From Symsagittifera roscoffensis (taxonomy: Eukaryota; Xenacoelomorpha; Acoela; Convolutidae), in NCBI RefSeq assembly GCF_963678635.1, contig NW_026970741.1, positions 1-64,000 of the forward strand: a stretch of DNA of 64,000 nt, in the 5' to 3' direction. A program made the translations under genes and the position numbers. The notes below the pieces were generated by a model that was not told where the DNA came from, did not search any database, and saw only the letters and a program-made list of their open reading frames with translations. This document shows positions 24,633-35,260 of this stretch, one piece after another (position 1 is the first letter of the stretch; each line of letters opens with the position of its first letter).

Positions 24633-25263
24633 TGCAAAGATAATGTTTGAGGACGAGATCTCACTTGACCACCAGCTTCATGTATAACACAGCCTGGCCG
24701 ACTTCGGCTCAAATGTGGCACCCTGTAAAAGTCTCAGACTCAAAAAAGTGAACTTTGCTCAACAAAATAACCCAGTCTGGGAATTATGGGAAAAAAAACG
24801 AAACATAATATGCTTAGACAGGCGGGATAGATTCTCACGGATCCTCTGCAAATCTCCGAAACCATATTTTTACCGGCCAATGAAAATATTAGCCTAACTT
24901 TAATTTTTCTACATTATCTTAAGACAACGAAAAAGAGTTTCCAGATCTCTTCACTATAATTTCTGTCGTTAAGCGGCCATTAAGCGGCTAAATCTCAAAA
25001 AAATAGCGGCCATTTTTGATGATCGAAATTACATTTCAAATAAAACCAGATTTAGTTCAACTGTCTTATAAAGTCTTTCGAACTGAAAAGTGGCGCGTTT
25101 GCGTTTTTTGAGGAGTCCCGTTTTTTGAGGACTTGAAAAAACTGAAAAAAAAAGATATATAGTTTCCGTTATAAATTGTGCTTCCTTTGGTAGACCATGC
25201 CACGCGCGACTAATTTTTCGACCATGCCGCAAATAAATTTTCGACTATGCCGCGACTAATTTT

Positions 25264-25509
25264 TCAACTTGGTCCCAAGTTCATCTTCGATTTTGTGGCT
25301 AGGTATAATGTTTTATAAATGCTTAAAGCCTCCCTGAAATCTCGTTGCAACTGCCTGATTCTCTCCGGTTGCAAATACAGTTTGTCAGACGAAATAGATT
25401 TTGTATACCGTCCCTTTTGTAGCATCACATAAACGTTTCCATGCGCTTCGGCTAATGATTTTGTAGAAACATCATTTAATGCATATAATTGTAACCGATA
25501 ATCTACCAT
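25264..25509 (-). CDS. block C' small ORF, copy 3
   Basis: 81-codon C'-type frame, nearly the same as the 18.4-kb copy (one visible change, QRDFRE for QRGFRE). The product is unknown. Confidence 0.25.
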   Translation of the reverse strand: MVDYRLQLYALNDVSTKSLAEAHGNVYVMLQKGRYTKSISSDKLYLQPERIRQLQRDFREALSIYKTLYLATKSKMNLGPS

Positions 25510-27160
25510 TTCAATGAGAATGCTTGAGGACGAGATCTCACTTGACCACGAGCTTCAGAACTAACACAGCCTGGCCCATTTCGGCTCAATTGTGGCACCC
25601 CGTAGAAGTCTCAGACGCAAAAAAGTGAACTTTGCTCAACAAAATAACTCAGTCTGAGAATGAAGGGGAAAAAAGAAACATACTATGCTTAGACAGGCTG
25701 GATAGATTCTCACGTATCCTCTGCAAAACTCCGAAACCATATTTTTACCGGCCAGTGACAATATTAGCCTAACTTTAATTTTTCTACATTATCTTAAGAC
25801 AAGGAAAAAGAGTTTCCAGACCTCTTCACTATAAATTCGGTCATTAAGCGCCCGTTTTGCTTTATTAAGAAAAATCTCCCAAAACTATTATGATAATCAC
25901 ACGGTATCCCTCCATGTTTCTTTCTACCACCCTACTATTTCGTAAGCCGGCTGATCTACGAAAGCGTACCTGGTCTCACCGTTACATGGATTTTTCAAGC
26001 TTTCTTGAGATAAACACGTTGACAGGTGATGATCCTAACACAACTCGCGTTTTTTTTCATCTTAACACACCTCGCGATGATCCTAACACACCACCGACGA
26101 TGTCTAATTGTTAGTGATATCAATTGTCGCCCCAGGAAATTGTTTTGTGTAGTGATCAACCGTCGCCCGGGAAAGTGGTAATCAAAAATCACTTGGGGTT
26201 TACGGGGACGGTGAAAATCATGCGTGACAAAATATATTAGCTGATTTTTAAAAAACTTTTTAATTGAGACCGAGTGAAAACAAATTTTTCATACTGTGAG
26301 GATCTGTTCTTATGAAGTCTGTTTGCAATCCACAACCCACAATCTGGGGATTTCTGAAGCGTAAGAAAACCCAACATTTTAATCATCTTCTTTTTTTTTA
26401 CAGTTAACTTGATAATTTGGCTTTTGATTACTTTTTAAATTCAAGTCACTACCTTTGTTAACTCCACTATAGAACAGTAAAAGCGTAAAAGTCACAAAAA
26501 ACGTGATTGAATTCTAGTTTTAAATTGGAGTTTAGTTTTCAGATTTTATAGCGAACTAAAAAAGACAACTGTCGAGCCAGTTTTCTCAAATTAAAACTAT
26601 TTTAGCAAAAAAGTGTCAATCAGGATCTGTTCATAAAATGCAAACGGATTTAAATTCATTTCTTTTTTCTTTGAAGTTCGAAAGTTGATATTTTTTCAAA
26701 TAAACAGGTCAATATTTTTTCCTGTTTACTTGCCTTCATTAACGCTTCTCTAAATTTCTGTTCGCTATGCTTAGATTTTGAGTCGGCAGCATATAAAATG
26801 AACAAATTAGCGGTCTAAGCCCATGTTGTCCCTTTTTGGTTCAGAACTTGAACTATTATTTGTTTGGCCTAGATTTTGGATATAAGACGCAAGGATCTTC
26901 AAAGCCGAACCTGTAGTTTCTATCCCGTTTTTTTGTACTAGACTTTTGGTTTGATTTCGTGGCAGCAGACGAGAACATGCTCACTGGAGTTTGTTCCCGC
27001 ACTGACTAACTTGAGATTGAAATCGATTTAAATCGATTTTTCATCAGATAAAATACTGTATAAAAATCGATTTACGATAGCCCATTTGGATACGTAAATC
27101 GAATTAAAATGGATTTATTGGATTTTAACGGAACAAAAAAATCCAATAAATTCAAGTCAC

Positions 27161-27434
27161 TACGGCTCCTATGGAGAAATTTTTTGTGTTTCGAAACAAA
27201 AATAATAGTTTAAAAAAATTATTTTAGTTTCGGTTTAAAAATTATAATAGTTTAAAATGGATTTCACTGCTTTGCTAAAAACCATGTGAATGTTTCGAAA
27301 AAAAAACGTTTTTTAGAAACATTCAAATGGTTTTTAGCAAAGCAGTGAAATCCATCAAAATCTCAACAAAATTGATTTTTTTAAACTATTATTTTTGTTT
27401 CGAAACACAAAAAATTTCTCCATAGGAGCCGTAG
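27161..27434. repeat. inverted duplication, hairpin with arms of about 130 bp
   Basis: The left arm starts CTACGGCTCCTATGGAG and the right arm ends CTCCATAGGAGCCGTAG. The arms mirror each other through GGATTTCACTGCTTTGC and its complement to a centre near 27305. The left copy of block E has only the right arm (around 20190-20320), so the left arm arose after the 6.9-kb duplication, as a fold-back duplication. Confidence 0.85.
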
Positions 27435-28280
27435 AGTGCAAGAAACACTCGAGGAGAAATTTTCAACGTTCTAGGCGCCATTATGGTAAGCAAATGACAC
27501 ACCAATGGAAAACTCAATTTAGGACAATTCGTTTTGGTGCTAAAAGTTACAGATTAGATACAATTAAAGTTGCTTTTTAGGCGTTGCATGCTTTATAATT
27601 ATATTTCCTTGATAACCGAGAAAATTTAAATCTTGTTGGTTTAGAAAGTATATAAAACTCATTTAAAAAGGGGGAAAAGTTTAATTTAATCAAGTTTATT
27701 GGTACTCAAAAGCAGTATGAAGTTTTTTTTTGCTTCTTTGCTACTTTATCTATATAAAAATTGTTTATATATTTGGCAAACTTCATAAATTCATCGCTAG
27801 GAGCAATTCTAAACTATTTTGTTTTTCATGAACGCGCTTTCTGATTTTTTGAAAAAAAAAACTTTTTACTTCAGCAATTCTTAAATTTTGAAAATTAAAA
27901 CCTTTTAATATTTGTTTAAAATAACAAAAAGTATGCCAGGCTCAACCGTGAATTCTAAGAGTAGGTTTTTTTGCTTAAATTTAATGAATGATTCAAAACT
28001 CTCAATTAAGGATCTGTAAAAATGTGTAAAAAACTGAAGAGCAGACAGAATAATAATGACTTTGCAATTACCCAAACAGTGTTGTTATACGATGTTTGCA
28101 GCGTCTAAGTCAAACAAAACCGCTCGTATCAGAACAAGACGCCTTAAATTTTCAGATTGTCTTCGAACTTGCTTTAAAATAGTTTTAACTATAAGTTTAG
28201 AAATTTTTTAGATTGGGTTTTCACACCTCAACAGCCAGCCTCTAATAAAAAGTATTATAAGTTAAAAGTGTAAAAAGCCT

Positions 28281-28457
28281 GGGCTCTTTTCCAGTCCCCC
28301 TTTCAAATTCAATTTTGAAAAGTCTATTTAACGTTGTCATAATGTAATGAAATTTGGCGTGATGATTCATACTTTACAGCGTAACATCACGCATTTAGCC
28401 GTAATAACACGTAAAACAAACATAAAACTCGGAAACGGGGGAAACTGGAAAAGAGCC
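28281..28457. mobile_element. 177-bp MITE, 8-bp target duplication (hAT-like)
   Basis: The left end is GGGCTCTTTTCCAGTCCCCC and the right end is ACTGGAAAAGAGCC, which are inverted copies. It is flanked by AAAAGCCT at 28273-28280 and 28458-28465. The left duplicate carries the empty site near 21174 (TAAAAAGCCTCTAATAAAAA). An 8-bp duplication with short TIRs fits the hAT superfamily. Non-coding. A second family member lies at 45690. Confidence 0.9.
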
Positions 28458-29310
28458 AAAAGCCTCTAATAAAAAGTGTAATCGTGCAGAAAAAAAACAT
28501 ATTTAGAATCAATATAAGGGATTTTTGAGCGCAGATTGATTGGCTTCACTGAAAAAACTGAAAAACTTCCTTCCAGCATTATAAAAAATAAAAATCGCTC
28601 TTAAATTATTTCAAGATTAGGTCCAAATTGGCAATTTTCAAACATCCAGCAGAATTTTACCACTAAAAAAGCAGGCAGGGTGACTTTCTATTTTTGAACT
28701 CAGGAATTCAATACATTCATTAATTTTTTAATTGAGAACCATTATTTTGATCGCCAAAACTGGTCTGAATAAAACCCCCCAACCACAAATATTCCGAAAT
28801 TTTCCTGAAAAGTTCGAACATCAAAACTTTCTACGTCAGAGCAAAAGCTTGATGGTTGTTTCAATTGACTTTAAGCTCACAAAAAATTTCATTGATTAAA
28901 AAACTCCGGTGTAAACTTTAAAGAATTGAAAACTGATAGAAAATGTTTCTACCAACAAGCAATTTAAAAAACAAATTGATTTTGTTTCGTATCTTCAAAT
29001 GCATTTCGTATCTTCAAATGCAAATTAGACAACATTTTTATCTATGCCTCAAATTAATATGAAAAGATTTTCCAAATCGAGAAGTTTAAACGTTGAAGAA
29101 AGTAAAGAAGATCACGCGCATTTTTACTTTGTAGGCTTGACTTTCCAAAATTTTATAACTTCTGTGATACATTTCTTTTGAGCTCAGGGTTGCGATATAT
29201 TACTGAAGGTATAATCAAAATTCTATCGTCAATTAGTTAAGATTTTTGATATAGTCTAAAAAATCAAATGTACTATTCTGAAGAAGGTTTTACATTGACT
29301 TGGAATATAT

Positions 29311-30372
29311 TGAATTTTTCTTGATGTGGACTTTTTTCGACCAATCACAGAAAAAACTACAAGGACCGGCATTTCACGCATAGAATATTTTTTGATGAGT
29401 GACTGCCATTTTAGGATAATAAACTGTTTTCTTGTTTTTTTGTTTTGTTTCATCGGATTTTCACTTCACTGAGCGAGCTATGGTTTAATTGTTCTAAAGG
29501 CGAGGCAAAAAAAAACAAGCGAAAAAATGATTTTGTTGCAACTGCGTCACTTAATTGACGGCAAGGACTTCTGTATTAGACAACGATTTTTTTGCCCAGA
29601 CTTCGGTACCTGGATAAAAATTACAGTGGCTCAAGTTTGATATCCCATTATCTTTTTGGTTATGATTTTGAAAACGTACCAACGTGGTGAGAAGGAATGG
29701 TCTGAATTTTTCTGTTTTTCAGACTATTTGGCGCCATAGTTTTAAGTTACATGATGAGAGTCGGATGAGAGTAAAATATCAATTTGATTGTGGTATACTA
29801 TTTGCAGTTTAGTTTTTATATCAGCTCATAAATATCACCATCTCGTTAAATTTATTCCACTGCCACTTAATGGAACAAAATCAACGAGTAACATAGTAAA
29901 TAATGATTTTTTGTAGTTTTTATTTTGATTTTGATCGGCTATTAACTGGCTGACTTCGTATTCTTCCTTATTGAGAATACACGTGAGAAGCTCTAATATC
30001 TTGAAAGTAAATGCGATTAAATTCATTGACTTAACTAAGTTGAAATCAAAGGAAAAACCTTGTCCTGCTAGATCTATATTAATAAACGTCGCTGTTTCAG
30101 AGAAGTTTTGGATTTTGAGCGCGATCACTTCTGAAAAATCCAATTCTGAATCAGCGCTAAATCTCTGTCAATTCTGAGTCAACGTAGAAAAATTTGAGGC
30201 TCTCAGAAATCTGAGAAAAAACTTTGAAACTCTTTAAAGTAGTCGAACTGGTTTCACGTCTATCTATAGGGTTGAAGTTCATGAAGTATTGTGAATAACC
30301 ACAGAAAACGCTAGTCAAACGAGAAACACACTCAAATGTTACAGGAAAGCTGCAAATATATAAGAAGCCTAC
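29311..30372. other. intergenic, nothing recognised
   Basis: AT-rich. A 102-codon - strand frame (29835-30143) has an unremarkable composition, and I see no domain or splice signals around it. Confidence 0.45.
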
Positions 30373-30757
30373 CAAGGGCGGATTCAGGGGGATGGAAGCC
30401 TATCAGATACTATTTTGAGATATCCATATTTGTTGACGGACCCTAAAACTTTTCTTAAGGCGCCTTTGGCGCCAATATATACTTATTTTTAAGGGGGGGG
30501 GGGAGCGAGCGCCGAAAAAATGCTATTTTTTTTTTGGTCAAACTTTTCCAAAAATTGCCTAAAAAACGCTTTTTTTGCCTGTTTGTTTCAAAAATTTGCC
30601 GTGCGGAAAACTGTACAAAAACAGGGTCTTTTTAGTGCTTTGGGAGAGCTCATAATTTCAATTTAGTCGACTTAAAAAAAAGGTCGACGAAATTTTCGAA
30701 AATTTTTTGAAAATCCGCCCCCCCCCCCCCCTCGAGAAAATCCTAGATCCGCCACTG
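30373..30757. mobile_element. 385-bp hAT-like MITE
   Basis: The ends are CAAGGGCGGATTCAGGGGG and, inverted, CAGTGGCGGATCTAGGA. The CAGxGGCGGATC form is typical of hAT termini. Flanks AAGCCTAC (30365-30372) and AAGCCTTC (30758-30765) form an 8-bp duplication with one mismatch. The interior holds AAGGCGCCTTTGGCGCC and long G and C tracts. Non-coding. Related sequence is seen at 5.6, 51.7 and 53.2 kb. Confidence 0.8.
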
Positions 30758-30947
30758 AAGCCTTCCATAGCCAAACAGTTGATGTGCATAATATAAGTGG
30801 AGTCCCAAAATTTTTGCTGCTGATTTTTTTTATTCATTGGTAATTGAAGTTTTAATGACCATGTTTTGTGAAAAAAATGATAGCTTGTTTGTTCGTGAAT
30901 ATGCACATTACATTTAGTAATAAGTGTTGAAGCAGAGATGACATTGC

Positions 30948-31009
30948 CAGAGGCGGAACTTGGATTTTCTCGAAGGGGCAGATTTTCAAAAAAATTTCGG
31001 AAATTTCGG

Positions 31010-31012
<3 letters not shown>
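30948..31012. mobile_element. terminal fragment of the same hAT-like MITE family
   Basis: CAGAGGCGGAACTTGGATTT, then TCTCGAAGGGGCAGATTTTC, matches the inverted right end of the 30373-30757 element. It stops exactly where the CAA tract begins. Confidence 0.7.
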
Positions 31013-31045
<33 letters not shown>

Positions 31046-31048
31046 GAA

Positions 31049-31107
<59 letters not shown>

Positions 31108-31109
31108 GC

Positions 31110-31167
<58 letters not shown>

Positions 31168-31169
31168 GC

Positions 31170-31209
<40 letters not shown>

Positions 31210-31238
31210 GCAACAACAAAAATAACAACAACAACAAT
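31013..31238 (+). repeat. (CAA)n microsatellite, about 225 bp
   Basis: Nearly pure CAA with a GAAAAA interruption and CAG units near 31107, 31167 and 31209. The first two are exactly 60 bases apart, which suggests block duplication within the tract. Long open frames across it in several phases are artefacts of the triplet repeat. Confidence 0.95.
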
Positions 31239-31366
31239 CCGTTTTAATATCATCCAAAAAATTCACTAAAAAATTGTGTCATAGCAATATCAAAACGAGA
31301 ACCATGTTTGAAGCGCATTATTAAAACTAATTTTTTCTAACAAAAAATAACGCTCACATTTATACT

Positions 31367-31418
31367 CCAATATTGCTTTAATTGGTGTAAATCCAATATT
31401 GCTTTAATTGGTGTAAAT
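31367..31418 (+). repeat. 26-bp tandem duplication
   Basis: CCAATATTGCTTTAATTGGTG plus TAAAT occurs twice head to tail with no differences seen. Confidence 0.85.
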
Positions 31419-32598
31419 AAACAATTCTGTTAAAAAGTTTGTTATAATTTGTTATAATAAACTGATTACAAAATTATTCATAATTTGGAGTACTATTTTT
31501 TGACAAATGGTGGCAGCCATAGTTTCTGCCAGATTAGAAATTTAATTACGAAAGTAAAAATGACTTCTTATGTCATTGCTTATGTTCCCGAAAGCGGCAA
31601 ATGCTTTTAACTAATCAGCCTGAATGACATTTTGAACCGACGGTTTGATAGAATCAATTAAATGCAAAATCATTTGTCTTTTAGACAAGGCAGTCAAGGT
31701 TTCCGCTTTCGAATACAATTTAAGCAAAATCAGCAACCACAACAAAATGTCGAACAAAATTAAACGTTGCCTTAAGAGGAAATTTTTCAGCCGTATTAAA
31801 AACGTAATATATCAAAATTTCGAAAAATTCTCCCCAGGCTGAGAAATAACTTTGAACTTTTTTTGTTGTAATTATGTGGCATCAACTGTCAACCAAGCAA
31901 ATCGATGCAAGCTCGAAAAATCAAATTATTGTTTTATTATGTATATCAGGTAGAAAGTCAAAATAGAAAAATTTTAATTTTAACACTTGTAATGAAATTT
32001 TTTATAGATTTTCAGAAAGTATTTGTGATAGAAATTGAGAAGTAGAGCGTAAAATGATCTTATTTTGTGTTTAAGGACATTAGTTTGAAAGAAAACATTT
32101 TGATCATTGATTTTTTTTCTAAATTTCAACAAAAGGAAGTGAGAAAAACATGGAATAGCTTGAATCATTCCGTCATATTTTTAAGGATCAAAATAAACTT
32201 TTTTGTTGAGTTAAACAGCAAAACTACCATTTTTGAGTAAGTTGGAGCATGCCTCCATTAATTGTGGTCCAATCGTGTCGCCGCTTGCCTCCTTCTTGCC
32301 GCTACTTTCTGCCGTTTCCAGATTGCTCACCAATGGATGTTCTATTCTGTCATGAGTCCCCATCATTGTCATCGCCTGGAGTTGTGTAATTTTGCCTTAC
32401 TCGTGCTGCAAACATCTTCTTGTTCCAATCTAAGTAACATGATTATCTACCGGTATATATTAGCCGAATATTATTCTTAGCACAAAAATCACATCTGGTT
32501 TTTTCTACGAACCCAGACTTTTGGTCTGTATGAATTGCATTTGGAAATGGCGTGTAAGGCAATATAGTTTTCGAGAACTTCTTTAATCAAACATGTAT
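31419..32598. other. intergenic, nothing recognised
   Basis: AT-rich. No coding or repeat signal is strong enough to report. Confidence 0.45.
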
Positions 32599-35260
32599 TT
32601 AAATTGACGGGAATTGTGAAAATCTATCTACGGAGGTTAGCAAACACATATTCGCACCCCATACCGTCGGTAGTGGTTCAAGAAAATCCAATCGCGATTC
32701 TTGATTAGGTTGTAACATGCTCAACTTTGTAACATCCTTTCCAAAGTAACTGGTTTCAAATTCTACGAACGTATTATCTGGATCCATTACTTTAGGAGTC
32801 ATCCCCACGAGATGCCTAGCTAGATAATCCATTAATCCCTTATCTTTCCACTGTATGTGTTCAAGTTTATAGTGAATCGGCAATAATCGATTAACCCACC
32901 GCACTAGACGTGTTAATATTGACAGGCAGGACAACTAATTTTTATGATCTGCAATAAACTTTAACGGGGCTCCAATTAAACAGTCCTGGTAAGGAGTCAT
33001 CGCCCAAACTACAGCCAACAATTCTACCTCAAAAAAGCTTTATTTTAGTTCAGCTTTGTTCAAGAATCTAGATGCATTTGAAATATGTTTCCAACCATCA
33101 ATTTGCAATTTTCTGTTTTGCGGGATTGCATTTCACTCTAGTTTGCTTAGAAAAACCAAACTGCTCGAATGTTTTTCATCAGATGTTAAAATGGTTTTAT
33201 TGTAGCAGCTAAATTAGAGATAAATCGAATAAATTGTTTAATCGACCCAAGAGATCAATTTTCGGTAATTTTTTCATGGTGTTTCATCCTGAAAATGGAC
33301 TAAAACTTTCTTTCGACTGGTACGGTGCCCTTATTCGAAAATCTGAATCTAAGCCAAAGGCAAAGAGTTTACATTTGCTCCACTTCGCAGCAGCATTATT
33401 TTCGTTCAGTACCGTCAAAAACTGTTAAATTGCGAGTATGCGTATTTTAAATCTGTGTTGCAAACCAGATAAGATTGGTAGTATTATTGCTGACAACCAA
33501 CGCCACGTTATCGAATAATCAAATCAAATTGGGCATTTGGTATTGATTTCAAAAAATCTGTTCGTCTGTCAATTTCGAATTGTTCGCATATTTAATCGAC
33601 CTGTCGCTATTCGAAGTTTAAACCGTGAGCAAATAAAACAGTCTTTAGTACATTTCCCTTATTTGATGATATGTTCATCATTCAACAGACCCTCAATTGT
33701 TTCACCAACTTTTGGCAACACAAGCTTATGTTTTACATGTATCGGTCGTAGCGAGTCATGAAAATGCTTAAAATTTCACAATTTTTAAGTAATGGATTTC
33801 TTTCAAACAACTCTTTGGAGCGTCTCAGAATACATTTGATGCACTTTTGTTGGTTTGGTGGAAACTGAGTTTTTGTTTCTTTTTCTTCCAACAAATTCAT
33901 TCATTGATCCGACACTTGTCTTTGACGCACTTCAATTTCTAACAATGGAAAAACTTTATTCCCGATAAAATCTGTTTGAACAGCCGCGGTAATGAACAAT
34001 TCCGCGGCGTTTGCAACTCATCCCTCAACAATTCAATCAAGGATATTTAGAACATCGGTTGTTGGACTGCCGAAAATTGATCCTAAATTTTCAGTTAGTG
34101 CGGGTTGTTCAGAGATATAAACAATACCGGGCTAGCACAGTCGATCTGAAATTCTGTCTGCTTCCTTTTTTCCGATTTTTATACCGTGTAGCTTCCAATT
34201 TTCATTACTTGCCATATTGCACACTTTTCTGATTGCAAAAATCCGAAAACGCCATCGGCTCTCTCCTCCTCAAATTTAATAATCGCAATTGTCTTGTACT
34301 GATTGAGCTCATATGAAATAACAATTTAATGTACTGCCGTCTTTTTGCACTATTTCGCAAAATGTTCTCTTTCACTGCAATTGCTGCAAATTTTTTTTTT
34401 CGTCGGGCAATTTTATTCAGATTCGGTTTCAATCAGTTAACACAATAATGACAATTATCCGTTCTCTGCCTTTTGACTTCAATCACTGGTTCTCTTTGAT
34501 GTATCCTTTGTGAACTGCCCGCGACATTCTGGAGCTCTGAGATAAATATGTTACTTCCAATTTCAGATAGACCCCTACTCGTCAGCTTATACATCAAATA
34601 TCGTCTTTCTGAATCGCATCTACGGGATTTAATGTCTCCATGCATAGCTGTTTTCCAATTTCCTAATTTTTCATTTTGAGTGTGAAGATATCACGACCAT
34701 TAACTCCTACTTCAAGCCAAAATCGCAGCTTCGAGTCAAGTTACTCCGGGAACCAAGCTGTTCCATTCCCTCATTGTCCCGTTTTTTCCACCCACATAGT
34801 ATGAATCTGCGGTATGAAATGTTTGGCTCTCGTTGAAATGCGTCGGTCGCAATTTCTATAACTCCGCTATTTTATTATCAACAATTTTTGTGTTGGAAAC
34901 TTTTTGGAAGAACTCAATTGGACCTGATTTTCCAGTGATAAGAATATCTTTGACTTTAGTCTCTTATCAGCTTCATTTCTGATGCTTTCTTTGAACAACC
35001 TTTTTTCTTCGTCTGTAAGACTAGTTTCTTCCTCACTCCACGCTCTGATTATTGCGACCTTCCCTCTCTGTTCTTGCCGTCGCATCTCCAGTAAGAGCCA
35101 GTTTTTCAAAATCAGGTACATCAATTCCGGTTGTGAAATTTCCTCCAAGGGATCTTTGATATCTTTTCTTTAACTTACTACTAATTGAAACTTCTGCGTC
35201 CAATCTTTCCAGGTTACCGTTTTTTTGTGAGGGACCATGACAAAACACATCCAACCCAGT
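32599..35260 (-). mobile_element. decayed Ty3/Gypsy retrotransposon fossil
   Basis: Read on the - strand, gag-like sequence lies at about 34.45-35.26 kb. Cysteine-rich zinc-knuckle remnants follow at about 34.35-34.46 kb. Reverse-transcriptase-like sequence lies at about 33.15-34.2 kb. The RNase H start region (ELLAVVWA-type signature) is near 33.0 kb, and sequence downstream of RNase H reaches about 32.6 kb. Neither an integrase nor flanking LTRs were recognised. The copy is old and clearly broken, with many interruptions. Confidence 0.7.

Larger units (their letters stand above)
24021..25845 (+). repeat. composite unit 3 (B-C-D-B'-C'-D')
   Basis: Equivalent of unit 2. The minisatellite at 24165-24405 keeps a unit that unit 2 has lost. 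The short B' tract at 25195-25280 matches unit 2. Confidence 0.85.
22684..29310 (+). repeat. right copy of the roughly 6.9-kb tandem duplication
   Basis: Equivalent of 15.79-22.01 kb. It is longer because of a MITE (28281-28457), an inverted duplication (27161-27434) and a roughly 90-bp insertion near 26650-26750, none of which is in the left copy. Confidence 0.9.
25846..29310 (+). repeat. block E, right copy
   Basis: Repeats 18946-22010 with more indels than the B-C-D part. It holds its own MITE and inverted duplication, listed separately. The R-end motif recurs at about 28120-28165. No gene is called. Confidence 0.8.

Noticed and set aside
12435-25280. CRISPR-like alternation of short repeats and spacers
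   Set aside because: Units are contiguous 23-24 bp degenerate repeats without unique spacers, in a eukaryotic setting.
30658-31266. Long frames of poly-Cys, poly-Val, poly-Gln, poly-Asn and poly-Leu
   Set aside because: All are readings of the same CAA microsatellite in different phases and strands.
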